A stretch of DNA of 64,000 nt, taken from NCBI GenBank assembly GCA_039811185.1, contig JBDHYF010000001.1, positions 1-64,000 of the forward strand. Reading direction: 5' to 3'. The notes under the pieces are model-generated. The model worked only from the letters and a program-made list of their open reading frames with translations. It did no database searches and was not told the DNA's origin. This document shows positions 18,932 through 27,002 of the stretch, one piece after another. Source of the stretch: JAEZDR01 sp039811185. GTDB lineage: Bacteria; Bacteroidota; Bacteroidia; Chitinophagales; Chitinophagaceae. Numbering within the stretch: the first letter of the stretch is position 1; the number at the start of each line of letters is the position of its first letter. Made by a program: the position numbers and the translations under genes.

Positions 18932-19720
18932 TTATCGTGAACTTATAGTCAAGTAGTTGTCAAGCGCGGTAATCATACTTGGAGTTCCCGGCAAAGGCGC
19001 TCTTATGCCGAGTTCGAGCTTAGCGTCCTCAACAGCTTTCGCTGTATTGTTACCGAATGCTCCTATCACCATCCCATTTTGCTTGAACTTCGGAAAGTTG
19101 TCGAACAAGCTCTTTACAGCACTCGGCGTAAACAAGCATACAACATCAATTTTGTTATGCTGAAACACCTCCTTAATATCGTTGCTGATTGTGCGGTACA
19201 TAAAAGCAAGCTCATACTGTGCGTTGTTAGCCTTTAAAAAACTTACTATCTCATTGTCCTGCTGGTTCTCGCTGCACACATATAAAAACTTTTCGTTCTC
19301 CTTATGGCGGCTGATTACATCGAACAAGCTTTTGTTCGTACCGTCTGCACCATAAAAAACTTTTCGTTTCCGGTATTGAATAAATTTTTGAAGATAAAGC
19401 GCCACGTTCTCCGTTACACAAAAGTATTTTGTATCCTGACTGATAACGATTTTCATCTCCTCGCACATCCTGAAGAAATGATCGATGGCATTTCTGCTGG
19501 TGAGAATAACGGCCGAAAATGCCGAAACGTCTATTTTCTGTTTCCGAAAATCGCGGGCAGGAATGCCCTCAAGCAAGATAAAGGGATGAAAGATGATTTC
19601 AACTCCATGTTTTTTGGCAATTTCGTTATACGGTGATTTTTCAGATTCCGGTTTTGGCTGCGCTATTAAAATTCCTACAGTAGTTTTAGATGCACCGGTT
19701 TTCCCGCCTGTCTTTGCCAT
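18932..19720 (-). CDS. hemD: Uroporphyrinogen-III synthase family protein
   Basis: 262 residues from the ATG at 19720 (MAKTGGKTGASKTTVGILIA). A longer frame reaches 19783 but would overlap the upstream gene, and the sequence before MAKTGG is not protein-like. HemD features include SAVILTSRNAIDHFF, FYGADGTNKSLFDVI, FLYVCSENQQD, VVCLFTPSAVKSLFDNFP and IGAFGNNTAKAVEDA. The enzyme closes and isomerises hydroxymethylbilane to uroporphyrinogen III in haem synthesis. Sequence conservation in HemD is low, so the call rests on the two-lobed pattern and the TPSAV and GxxTA-like motifs. Last gene of an operon with DUF4271 and Omp85 genes, 22 bp after the former. Confidence 0.85.
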   Translation of the reverse strand: MAKTGGKTGASKTTVGILIAQPKPESEKSPYNEIAKKHGVEIIFHPFILLEGIPARDFRKQKIDVSAFSAVILTSRNAIDHFFRMCEEMKIVISQDTKYFCVTENVALYLQKFIQYRKRKVFYGADGTNKSLFDVISRHKENEKFLYVCSENQQDNEIVSFLKANNAQYELAFMYRTISNDIKEVFQHNKIDVVCLFTPSAVKSLFDNFPKFKQNGMVIGAFGNNTAKAVEDAKLELGIRAPLPGTPSMITALDNYLTISSR

Positions 19721-19742
19721 GCTTTCAATATGTGTTACAAAA

Positions 19743-20705
19743 TTAAAGTCTAATACCTGTTTGCTCCAGCAAAAGTTTTGCAATTACTAGCACAGGCGCA
19801 ATTTCCAGTGCGCAAAAGTAAATAAAAAAATGTACCGGCCGTACCCTAAGCTGGTTTGATGAAGACGTAAGGAACAACGTATACCTGTATAAAAACGATA
19901 AGATGAATAAACCCCCGGCTGCCCATAAAAACCAAAACGATATGCTGTCGTCGCCCCAAATAATAAAAAACAACAACGGCAAAATAAAGATGCCCGTAGT
20001 TTTTGCCACCTGGAAAACTAAAAACAAATACTGCGAGCCGGCTTCATTCATTCCAAAAATAAATGCCAGCAGTTTTATAGTGGTATACTTCACCACGTAC
20101 ACCAAAGCCACTCCTCCTACTGACAGCCAAAACAATTTGCTGAACGGAATGGGCAAGTTGCCCGAGCGCACCAGAAGAATGGATAAAAAAGCGCCTGCCG
20201 ACAAACAGAATAAAATATTAAAAAGAAGTGCCGGAATGCGGTGCTGAATCAGTTGTTCAGCCATTTGTTTGTTTTTAAAAAAGTACACAAACTGAAGGCG
20301 AAACATGTCAGAAAAATATTTTTTAAACCCCATTTTTATCAGTGCCAGAAACAAAACAAACCCAAGCATTACATAAAAAATCCAGTCGCTATCGGCGGTT
20401 TCGCGCTCGTCAGAAAACTGATACACGGCCTGTTTTTGAAGCGATGGGAAAGCAGCCATCTTAAAAAATGAAGTGAAGAGCGTGTCGTCCTGCCAGCTTT
20501 TGTGCTTCACCGGTTTCTCAATTTCCGGAACAGCAACGATCGCAGTATCGGTGGCCAAAATGGTGTCATCAACTGCTGAGCTAACAATAGTGGACGGCAT
20601 AGAAGTATCCGCAGCATGGCGGTTTTCGTTGGGAAGCAGGGTATCCGACTGCGCAATGCCGGCGTAACTGAAAATTAAAAACAACAGAAAAATGGGTAGT
20701 TTCAT
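19743..20705 (-). CDS. DUF4271-type membrane protein
   Basis: 320 residues from the ATG at 20705 (MKLPIFLLFLIFSYAGIAQ), a clear signal peptide; upstream in-frame codons run into the preceding gene. After an acidic, Thr/Ser-rich periplasmic stretch of about 90 residues come about six hydrophobic helices, among them WIFYVMLGFVLFLALI, LLFNILFCLSAGAFLSIL and ILPLLFFIIWG. It ends near HFFIYFCALEIAPVLVIAKL. The family is known by its DUF number only; its position next to hemD and a BamA-like gene is the main clue. I infer an integral inner-membrane protein of unknown role, not a haem enzyme. Confidence 0.8.
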   Translation of the reverse strand: MKLPIFLLFLIFSYAGIAQSDTLLPNENRHAADTSMPSTIVSSAVDDTILATDTAIVAVPEIEKPVKHKSWQDDTLFTSFFKMAAFPSLQKQAVYQFSDERETADSDWIFYVMLGFVLFLALIKMGFKKYFSDMFRLQFVYFFKNKQMAEQLIQHRIPALLFNILFCLSAGAFLSILLVRSGNLPIPFSKLFWLSVGGVALVYVVKYTTIKLLAFIFGMNEAGSQYLFLVFQVAKTTGIFILPLLFFIIWGDDSISFWFLWAAGGLFILSFLYRYTLFLTSSSNQLRVRPVHFFIYFCALEIAPVLVIAKLLLEQTGIRL

Positions 20706-20727
20706 GCGATGCCCAAAAATAGATAAA

Positions 20728-22485
20728 TCAAAACAGCGCCACAAAGCCAATATGAATTTTCGATTGGCGGAAATCGATTTTTTCGCGGCTTTGTTTTCCA
20801 AGTGCATAAGCAATGTTTAAAATGATGTTGTTCATCTCCATGCTCAATCCTGCACCACCGCTAACAAAAAAATCAGACTGCTTCATACCTCCCACTTCGT
20901 AGCCGGTAACACCCACATCTGAAAACACACTAAAAAATGCATTTTTCTGAACCAGATACCGATATTCTAAACTGCCTACTGCATACTTATCTGCGAATAT
21001 GGAACCCTCGGCAAATCCGCGCAGTAAACGGTAACCGCCAATTTGAAACACCTCGTTTTTTAAGTAGGTGTTGGTAAAAAGAAAGCCCGACTGTAAAGCG
21101 GTTTTTATTGCAGATTGGCGGCCTACCGGAAAATAATGCGCAGCACTTAAAACGGTTTTAAATTGATAGCCGTTGAGCTGAAGCGAATCGTAAATGTTTG
21201 CCAATTGATGAGTGGCAGACTTCAGCGAAGTAATCAGATTGTTTTTACGGATAGATTTTGCGCCGCCGGATGTACGTACCGATATGTCCCAGCCTTTTCG
21301 TGGATTGAGGTAATAGTTGGTGTTGTTGAACGCATAATGAATGCCTAATTCGATTGACGACATATCCAAAACGTCGGGCAGTTTACCGGATGTTTTAATT
21401 GATGTAGTATCGATATCGAGCAACCGCGTGGCAAAATTTTGAAAGAATATTTCCACATTCTGATGCAGGCCGGCATTATAAAAAATGCCCGCGGCTATGT
21501 TTGTGTTCAGATAGGTAGTATCGCGTTTGTAAAGGTCGAATCCGAGCGATATCCCAATGGATGAACGTAAGAAATAGGGTTGCCTGAATCCAAGTTTTAG
21601 AGCCGGTGATTTTTCCTGAAGCTGCTTCCAGTTTACGAGAATGTTTTCTGCACCCGCAAACGCATTCGTTAAGTTTAATAAAGCTTCGCCGGTTACCAAT
21701 AGTTTTCCGCCCTGTTGTGGATTTGCAGGCATAAATCCCACGAGGGCATTCACCTGATTTACCGATTTCGACGAAAGAAAAATGTTTACTACCGCGCCAC
21801 TGTTATACATACTGATCGTGGTTGGCTGCGCTACATCAAGAAACAATAATTTGCCTAACTTTTCATCGATTTGATTGATGAGGTTCTGGTTGTATGCAGT
21901 TCCTTTCTGCAACCCGAGATACCGGTACAGAAAAGCCGGATTAATTTTTAAATCGCCGCTTACTTTTATTGAATCGAATAAATAAAAAGGGCCCGGATCG
22001 AACAGAACTTTGGCGGATACTTCATTTTGAACGATCGCCACATCATCCAAACGAACCGAGGCAAACGGATAACCGGTGCCGCCGTAAAAATCGAGTATGT
22101 TATTAAACGACTGCTGTAGGCTATTCAAATTAAAAACTGTCCCGCCACTAATGCCAGCAAGCGGCGCAATGCGTTTAAATCCGGTGTCGGTATGCAAGGT
22201 TTTCCAGATGTATTTTTCACCGCTGAAAATATATACATCGGAGTAGTTGGATCGGTGGTGAAAGGAGTCAACCGCGGCAGATAAATATCCGCCGGCAAGA
22301 AAAAGTGCAGGAAGCTTTTTTATGTAAGCAAGGGCTTCCGCAGCGCTTGCAAATTCTTTCTTTAAAGGAGGTAAAGCCGCATTGCCCGGCGCTGTGTGGT
22401 AACGAAGCGTATGCTGGCCGTGAGCAGCTTGCACAACGGCAATCATTAACAAAACAAAAGCGAGGCGGTAAACTAATTTTGTCAT
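20728..22485 (-). CDS. Omp85/BamA-family outer-membrane protein
   Basis: 585 residues from the ATG at 22485 (MTKLVYRLAFVLLMIAVVQA), a signal peptide. POTRA-like segments occupy roughly residues 70-215; FNLNSLQQSFNNILDFYGGTGYPFA is typical of POTRA folds. The surface-antigen barrel fills the rest, with GFRQPYFLRSSIGISLG, RLLRGFAEGSIFADKYAVGS and terminal KIHIGFVALF ending in Phe. The RxFRG-like lid motif appears as LLRGF. Shorter than true BamA (about 800) with fewer POTRA repeats, so a TamA-like or lineage-specific Omp85 is more likely than the essential BamA. Divergent from hemW with 31 bp between starts; first gene of the DUF4271-hemD operon. Confidence 0.85.
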   Translation of the reverse strand: MTKLVYRLAFVLLMIAVVQAAHGQHTLRYHTAPGNAALPPLKKEFASAAEALAYIKKLPALFLAGGYLSAAVDSFHHRSNYSDVYIFSGEKYIWKTLHTDTGFKRIAPLAGISGGTVFNLNSLQQSFNNILDFYGGTGYPFASVRLDDVAIVQNEVSAKVLFDPGPFYLFDSIKVSGDLKINPAFLYRYLGLQKGTAYNQNLINQIDEKLGKLLFLDVAQPTTISMYNSGAVVNIFLSSKSVNQVNALVGFMPANPQQGGKLLVTGEALLNLTNAFAGAENILVNWKQLQEKSPALKLGFRQPYFLRSSIGISLGFDLYKRDTTYLNTNIAAGIFYNAGLHQNVEIFFQNFATRLLDIDTTSIKTSGKLPDVLDMSSIELGIHYAFNNTNYYLNPRKGWDISVRTSGGAKSIRKNNLITSLKSATHQLANIYDSLQLNGYQFKTVLSAAHYFPVGRQSAIKTALQSGFLFTNTYLKNEVFQIGGYRLLRGFAEGSIFADKYAVGSLEYRYLVQKNAFFSVFSDVGVTGYEVGGMKQSDFFVSGGAGLSMEMNNIILNIAYALGKQSREKIDFRQSKIHIGFVALF

Positions 22486-22516
22486 TTTTAAAACAGCCTC
22501 AAATATAAACGAACAA

Positions 22517-23641
22517 ATGGCGGGCATTTATATACACATTCCTTTTTGCAGGAAGGCCTGTCATTACTGCAATTTCCATTTCTCTACCACCCACCATCTG
22601 ATGGAAGAAATGGTTGGCGCAATTGTGCTTGAGATACATCAAAGGCGCAGCTACGTTTCGGAGGCAATTAACACCATTTATTTTGGAGGAGGCACCCCAT
22701 CGATTGTGGATGTTAGCCTGTTAGGGAAAATAATGGATGCTGTGCATAGCCGGTTTGTTGTGCATAGAGATGCCGAGGTTACGCTGGAAGCGAATCCCGA
22801 CGACATTCATACCACTATTTTGCAGCAATGGAAAACTATGGGAATAAATCGGCTAAGCATTGGCGTGCAGTCGTTCCGGGGCAATGATTTGTTGTGGATG
22901 AATCGTGCGCACTCCGCGCCTCAGGCAATCAGTTGCATAAAAGCCGCTCAGGATGCGGGTTTCAGCAATTTAAACATCGATTTAATTTACGGGATTCCCC
23001 ACCTTACGAATGCCATGTGGTTGCAGAATCTGGAGCAGGCCTTTTCGCTAAACATTCCACACTTTTCGTGTTATGCGCTTACGGTTGAAAAACGAACGGC
23101 GCTCGATAAGCTGATAGAAAAAAAAGAAAAGCAGGATGTAAATCCGACAATGCAGAGCGAACAGTTTACCATACTGATGCAAGCAATGAAAAAGCATCAG
23201 TATCGGCATTATGAAATTTCCAATTTTGCTTTGCCGGGTTTTGAAAGCAGGCACAACAGCAGTTATTGGGGTGGCGAAAACTATTTAGGTGTAGGCCCTT
23301 CTGCCCATTCGTACAACGGCCATTCCCGACAATGGAATATTGCCAATAACGCTTTATATATTAAATTGGTTAGAAACGGCGGACTGTATTTTGAAGCAGA
23401 AACACTCACTCCTATTCAGAAGCTAAATGAAAAGATAATGACGGGCCTCCGTACATCTAAGGGATTTGATGTTTCATTTGGCCGACAGGTGATGAATAGC
23501 GCACAGATGCATGTTTTTGAAAAAACGGTTGAAAAATATTTGAAACGTGGGCTGCTGTTTTTAGAAGACGATCAGTTGATACTTACCGACGAAGGAAAGC
23601 ATTTTGCAGACGGCATTGCAGCCGATTTTTTTGTTGAATAA
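22517..23641 (+). CDS. hemW: Radical SAM haem chaperone HemW (coproporphyrinogen III oxidase-like)
   Basis: 374 residues. The N-terminal FCRKACHYCNF carries the radical SAM C-x3-C-x2-C cluster (Cys11, Cys15, Cys18). YFGGGTPSIVD, LEANPDDI, RLSIGVQSF and NLNIDLIYGIP are HemW motifs, and the C-terminal HemN-like domain has WGGENYLGVGPSAHSY and IMTGLRTSKG. HemW inserts haem into target proteins; older annotations call it oxygen-independent coproporphyrinogen oxidase. Its 3' 700 bases are repeated nearly exactly at 27030-27731, so this copy is the only one with the iron-sulfur site. It heads the plus-strand toxin locus, 115 bp before the first lipoprotein toxin. Confidence 0.95.
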   Translation: MAGIYIHIPFCRKACHYCNFHFSTTHHLMEEMVGAIVLEIHQRRSYVSEAINTIYFGGGTPSIVDVSLLGKIMDAVHSRFVVHRDAEVTLEANPDDIHTTILQQWKTMGINRLSIGVQSFRGNDLLWMNRAHSAPQAISCIKAAQDAGFSNLNIDLIYGIPHLTNAMWLQNLEQAFSLNIPHFSCYALTVEKRTALDKLIEKKEKQDVNPTMQSEQFTILMQAMKKHQYRHYEISNFALPGFESRHNSSYWGGENYLGVGPSAHSYNGHSRQWNIANNALYIKLVRNGGLYFEAETLTPIQKLNEKIMTGLRTSKGFDVSFGRQVMNSAQMHVFEKTVEKYLKRGLLFLEDDQLILTDEGKHFADGIAADFFVE

Positions 23642-24752
23642 AATGCGCACAAAGCGGGCTTGATAAAAAGGGAGTTGCTTCAAAATATTTATCCTAATAA
23701 AAACTTGACAGTTTGGATTATTTAACTTTTCTTTATAACTAAATCGTAGCCGTATCATGAAAACTTTCAACCTCCTTGTTTACACCTTGCTGTTTGTTGC
23801 CTTCGGCTGCCGCAAGGCCGATTATTTAAGTTTGCCGCAGTATGACTATGCAGAAAAAGTGTTGCAACTGCCGCCAAACGCATCGCCCACCCTCCAGCGT
23901 ATTGCCAAAGAGCTGGAAAGGCAAAATAACTTACCTGCCTACCGTGGTTATTTAAATGATTTTGGCCGGAAAGAAGGCCTGCCCAGATGGGATAAAGCCC
24001 AGATAAAAATCTCAACTCCCCGTGGAACCGCATACCGTTCAGCCGCTCAGCAGGATACCGTGGTGGTGATACCGCTGGTGCTCGAAAATGAGGATGCTGT
24101 AAACGGATTTTTGCAGGCCAGCCTCTCTGCAACAACAGTAACTATCGGGTACTACAACATTAAAGATTACAACCGCTTTCCGTTTAGAGATGAACAACAC
24201 TATTCGGCTGAAGACTTTGTAGGTTTAGTTATTAAAATGAATTATGAAGTTTTTGGTTATAAGAAATTTAAAGTTTTAGATAAGAGGCTTTTTAATGACA
24301 GTACAGCGATAACCTCCGATGCGCCCTTCGTTATAAAAATAAAAGGCGATAGTATAATTTCCGGTGAAAGACCCATTGTTATAATTGAACTCTGCAAAAG
24401 AGTTTTTAATGGGGTAGCAGCCTGTACATGCCAGCCGAAGCCAACTGAATGCAAAGACTGGCAATATTGCAATCAATGTGGCTCCGACGACTGCACGTCA
24501 ATTGTACTTTGGGACGATCCGTTGCCTCCTTTACCGACTGTTGGAGGTGAACTTGGCTCGGAAGATGAAAACGCCGGAAACATAGGGAATCAAAACGGCG
24601 AAAACCACGGCGGTGGGCAGGGTGGCGCTGTTGGCGGAAGCGGCCCGCCGGAATCAGGTGGAAACCCATTGCCCGATTGCGCTGACATATCTCCAGTGTT
24701 GCCGAGCGGCTATCATCAACCCTGCAAACGTGGTCCGTTTATTCCTGTTATT
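22940..24752 (+). repeat. 1.8-kb direct repeat, copy 1 (hemW 3' end plus lipoprotein module)
   Basis: Bases 22940-24752 match 27030-28842 at a constant offset of 4,090. Reading the copies side by side I saw only two differences: a/c at 22994 and a/g at 24719. The repeat covers the hemW C-terminal half, the 115-bp leader and codons 1-332 of the lipoprotein toxin. It ends where the C-terminal domains diverge, next to a run of GAG triplets (24760-24774) in this copy. Confidence 0.95.
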
Positions 24753-25595
24753 GACATTGAGGAGGAGGAGGAGGTAAAGGAAATTTACTTGGCCGATCAA
24801 CTAATATTAAATGAACAGCAGAAACAATTTTTACTTTCGAAGCCAGATATTGCTGAACTGCTGTATAATTTTTTAAAAGCTGATCCAACCGAAGAAAATA
24901 AAGGATTTTTGAAGGAACTTATTGAATGGATGATGAGCGACAATAGCATTACCTCAGACGATCTGAAATATTACCTGCAGGAGCCCGAGCCTGGCGATGG
25001 TGAATATGATGCGAGTTACTGGGAAAATCCAAATACAATCTTTCAACAAATTCAATTGCCCACCCTCCAACAATTTGTGGAACATTTTCCAAAAATTACT
25101 ACTTCGAATGGTATCAGGCTTATGCCTAGTGATTCCGTGTATAGAATGATTGGTGGCGACCTCGGAGGTAAATATGGACTACTAAACTATCTAAATGCCT
25201 GTGCAATTCGCGGTTCATGGGCATTCAATCAAATAAAAGTTGGTACTACATATCCTTTTAGAATACCGCCCGGTACAGCAAATACAGAATACGGCGCAAA
25301 TAATTTGTTATATATTCTCAGTGCAAAAAGCTTCAATGCATACATGTATAAGCGGTTTGGTATTCCAACTCATTCAATTAGTGCTGCACAGATAAATGGT
25401 GACAGAACTACTTTGAATAATTTTTTGAAAAATTTGCGCAGCCAAAATATTCATGGCATATATAATCTTGTTACAAATGGAGGTAATTATTCAGGTCATG
25501 TAGACTTAATGACTTATGGTGAATGTCTCGGTGGGTACGCCTTGCCAAAAAATGTTTCAACAATCGAAAAAATAGAAATATGGGTGTTAAACTAA
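23757..25595 (+). CDS. Polymorphic lipoprotein toxin with Tae4-like amidase C-terminus
   Basis: 612 residues. The lipoprotein signal MKTFNLLVYTLLFVAFGC has its lipobox Cys at 18. Residues 19-220 form an unrecognised domain. A cysteine cluster follows (about 220-250: CTCQ, CKDWQYCNQCGSDDC), then a Gly/Asn-rich linker to 310. Residues 1-332 are almost identical to the lipoprotein at 27847. Residues 333-440 are acidic and helical, resembling pre-toxin segments (LNEQQKQFLLSKPDIAELL). The last 165 residues look like a Tae4 peptidoglycan amidase: NACAIRGS (Cys482 nucleophile) and GHVDLM (His581, Asp583). Tae4 enzymes cleave peptide stems of peptidoglycan and are usually type VI effectors; none of that apparatus is visible here. 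Its stop overlaps the next gene, a likely immunity protein. AT-richer at the 3' end than hemW. Confidence 0.8.
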   Translation: MKTFNLLVYTLLFVAFGCRKADYLSLPQYDYAEKVLQLPPNASPTLQRIAKELERQNNLPAYRGYLNDFGRKEGLPRWDKAQIKISTPRGTAYRSAAQQDTVVVIPLVLENEDAVNGFLQASLSATTVTIGYYNIKDYNRFPFRDEQHYSAEDFVGLVIKMNYEVFGYKKFKVLDKRLFNDSTAITSDAPFVIKIKGDSIISGERPIVIIELCKRVFNGVAACTCQPKPTECKDWQYCNQCGSDDCTSIVLWDDPLPPLPTVGGELGSEDENAGNIGNQNGENHGGGQGGAVGGSGPPESGGNPLPDCADISPVLPSGYHQPCKRGPFIPVIDIEEEEEVKEIYLADQLILNEQQKQFLLSKPDIAELLYNFLKADPTEENKGFLKELIEWMMSDNSITSDDLKYYLQEPEPGDGEYDASYWENPNTIFQQIQLPTLQQFVEHFPKITTSNGIRLMPSDSVYRMIGGDLGGKYGLLNYLNACAIRGSWAFNQIKVGTTYPFRIPPGTANTEYGANNLLYILSAKSFNAYMYKRFGIPTHSISAAQINGDRTTLNNFLKNLRSQNIHGIYNLVTNGGNYSGHVDLMTYGECLGGYALPKNVSTIEKIEIWVLN

Positions 25596-26011
25596 ACAAA
25601 ATAATAGTGTTTTTTAGTCTTATCTTTATTTGTGCTGGATGTTATACTGCAAGCGAAACGATAACAATTTGTGGCAATAAATACGACATTTATAAGCATA
25701 CGGAATACAATTATGAACAAAGATTAAATGCCACATTCAATATGCTTTATTTTCACAATACGAAAGTATTTGCATTTGCATATCAGAGTGCAGGCTTTAG
25801 AGATAATGATAGCAATTTGGTTTATACAATACTTAGCCATCGAAACGACTCCTTAATTGAAACTACATACTTTAAAGACAATGTATTTGGTCATCCATAT
25901 CAATCAATTCGTTATTTTAAATGTATTAAAAATGGTATTGTTTCATTGAACTCAAATATTATTATTACTAAGAAAACTTCAAAGAAGAGAAAGAATTATT
26001 TTAAAAAATAG
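25580..26011 (+). CDS. Candidate lipoprotein immunity protein for the Tae4-like toxin
   Basis: 143 residues from the ATG at 25580, which lies inside the last 16 bases of the toxin gene; the longer in-frame extension lacks a signal sequence. The lipoprotein signal is VFFSLIFICAGC. The mature part carries KHTEYNYEQRLNAT and FAYQSAGFRDNDSNLVYT and ends in a lysine-rich tail. It is homologous to the protein at 26486 (shared TEYNYEQ.LNAT, YQSAG.RD.D.NLVYT). Translational coupling to the toxin and a periplasm-facing lipid anchor fit an immunity protein against a cell-wall amidase. No known family recognised; function inferred from context. Confidence 0.72.
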   Translation: MGVKLNKIIVFFSLIFICAGCYTASETITICGNKYDIYKHTEYNYEQRLNATFNMLYFHNTKVFAFAYQSAGFRDNDSNLVYTILSHRNDSLIETTYFKDNVFGHPYQSIRYFKCIKNGIVSLNSNIIITKKTSKKRKNYFKK

Positions 26012-26234
26012 GTGTAAGATATCGACAACACTGGTTGCTCCATTAACTTCTACCAACAAAAGTATCTTTGCATACCGGATGGATTTATAAGTCTTTCAGA
26101 TTTGTATCCCGACTCTCGATATTGCAATAAAAAAAACTGCCAGGAAAGATGGACGAAGGTTTAAAAGGCAGGAAGGCAATAAAAATCAGTCTGATATCAC
26201 CAGATAGAAATAGGCTTTCACGAATAGGGAAAAA
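26012..26234 (+). other. Non-coding scar between cassettes
   Basis: After the first immunity gene there is no intact frame until the orphan Tae4 fragment. The only recognisable content is the remnant of a third immunity gene (26048-26172) followed by the first copy of the 116-119-bp repeat. The sequence is AT-rich. Confidence 0.6.
26048..26172 (+). pseudogene. Decayed 3' end of a third immunity gene
   Basis: Translation of 26048 onward gives FYQQKYLCIPDGFISLSD, then LYPDSRY. This aligns with RYYRCIAKGLVSLST...YPDYF near the end of the 26486 protein. After a frame change at the A-run, the next bases encode KKTARKDGRRFKR, matching the other protein's C-terminus KKTARKDGRRLKR. It has no start or upstream part, so it is a remnant. 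Confidence 0.65.
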
Positions 26235-26243
26235 ACATTCAAC
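26125..26243 (+). repeat. 116-119-bp repeat, copy a (immunity 3' end plus downstream)
   Basis: Bases 26125-26243 resemble 26885-27000: both run from the A-rich end of an immunity gene through AATCAGTCTGA, then GGCTTTCACGAATAGGG, to CATTCAAC. The copies differ at scattered sites and small indels. In this copy CATTCAAC continues into a Tae4 fragment; in the other it continues into hemW-like sequence. Confidence 0.8.
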
Positions 26244-26501
26244 GCATGCATAAACAAGCGATTTGGCAATGCCACACATTCAATAACGGCCAAACAAATA
26301 AACGGAAATCGAAGCGCTTTAAATAATTTCTTAAAGAGTTTAAAAGATAATAATGTTCATGGTATTTACACCCTTGTTACCAGTTCTGGTAATTATACTG
26401 GTCATGTGGATTTAATGACCTATGGTGAATGCCTTGGAGGGTTTGCCTTACCTAAAGAGATTTCAAAAATTGAAAAAATAGAGATATGGCAATTAAAATG
26501 A
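26235..26501 (+). pseudogene. Orphan Tae4-like C-terminal fragment
   Basis: The frame from 26235 to the TGA at 26499 encodes TFNACINKRFGNATHSITAK, then GNYTGHVDLMTYGECLGG, ending EKIEIWQLK. It matches the last 88 residues of the first toxin at about 75% identity by eye and includes the His and Asp of GHVDLM. It lacks the part with the catalytic Cys and has no start or delivery module. It may be inert, or a silent donor that can recombine into the intact gene. It overlaps the next immunity gene by 16 bases, exactly as in the intact cassette. Confidence 0.85.
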
Positions 26502-26929
26502 AAAATATAATATTCTTTTTAACAACCGTATTTATTTATGTTGGATGTTATACGACCAATGAAACGATTATTCTTTGTGATCAGAAATTCGGCGTTTATA
26601 AGCGAACGGAATATAATTATGAACAAAATTTAAATGCCACCTACAATTCACTTTGCTTTAAAAATACAAGATTGATCGCGTTTTCTTATCAAAGCGCAGG
26701 CTATAGGGATAGTGACACTAATCTGGTTTATACATTATTTCATCATCAAAACGATTCATTACTAGTTACTACCATCTACCGTGAAAAGGGATTTGCTGAT
26801 CCTGATCAAAGCGTAAGATACTATAGATGTATAGCGAAAGGGCTGGTTTCGCTATCGACTTATGGTTATCCCGATTATTTCATTACAAAAAAAACTGCAA
26901 GGAAAGATGGAAGAAGGCTGAAAAGGTAA
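26486..26929 (+). CDS. Second candidate lipoprotein immunity protein (orphan)
   Basis: 147 residues; lipoprotein signal FLTTVFIYVGC. Homologous to the immunity protein at 25580 along its length: ETIILCDQKFGVYKRTEYNY, LNATYNSLCF, AFSYQSAGYRDSDTNLVYTL. It starts inside the stop region of the orphan Tae4 fragment. The reading frame is intact although its toxin is not, as expected if it still protects against a related Tae4 variant made by sister cells. A second start four codons later (MKNIIFF) is possible. Confidence 0.72.
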   Translation: MAIKMKNIIFFLTTVFIYVGCYTTNETIILCDQKFGVYKRTEYNYEQNLNATYNSLCFKNTRLIAFSYQSAGYRDSDTNLVYTLFHHQNDSLLVTTIYREKGFADPDQSVRYYRCIAKGLVSLSTYGYPDYFITKKTARKDGRRLKR

Positions 26930-27000
26930 CAAGGCAATGAAATCAGTCTGACGCCATCAGGTAGAAACGGGCTTTCACGAATAGGGTAAAAGCATTCAAC
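26885..27000 (+). repeat. 116-119-bp repeat, copy b
   Basis: Second copy of the element at 26125-26243. It includes the last codons of the second immunity gene and ends in CATTCAAC at 27000, immediately before hemW-derived sequence. The short shared end could mark a recombination junction. Confidence 0.75.
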
Positions 27001-27002
27001 AT

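Noticed and set aside
23757..25595. Evidence for a type VI secretion system from the Tae4-like domain
   Set aside because: No Tss, Hcp or VgrG genes are in the window and the protein is a lipoprotein; the Tae4 fold alone does not imply type VI.
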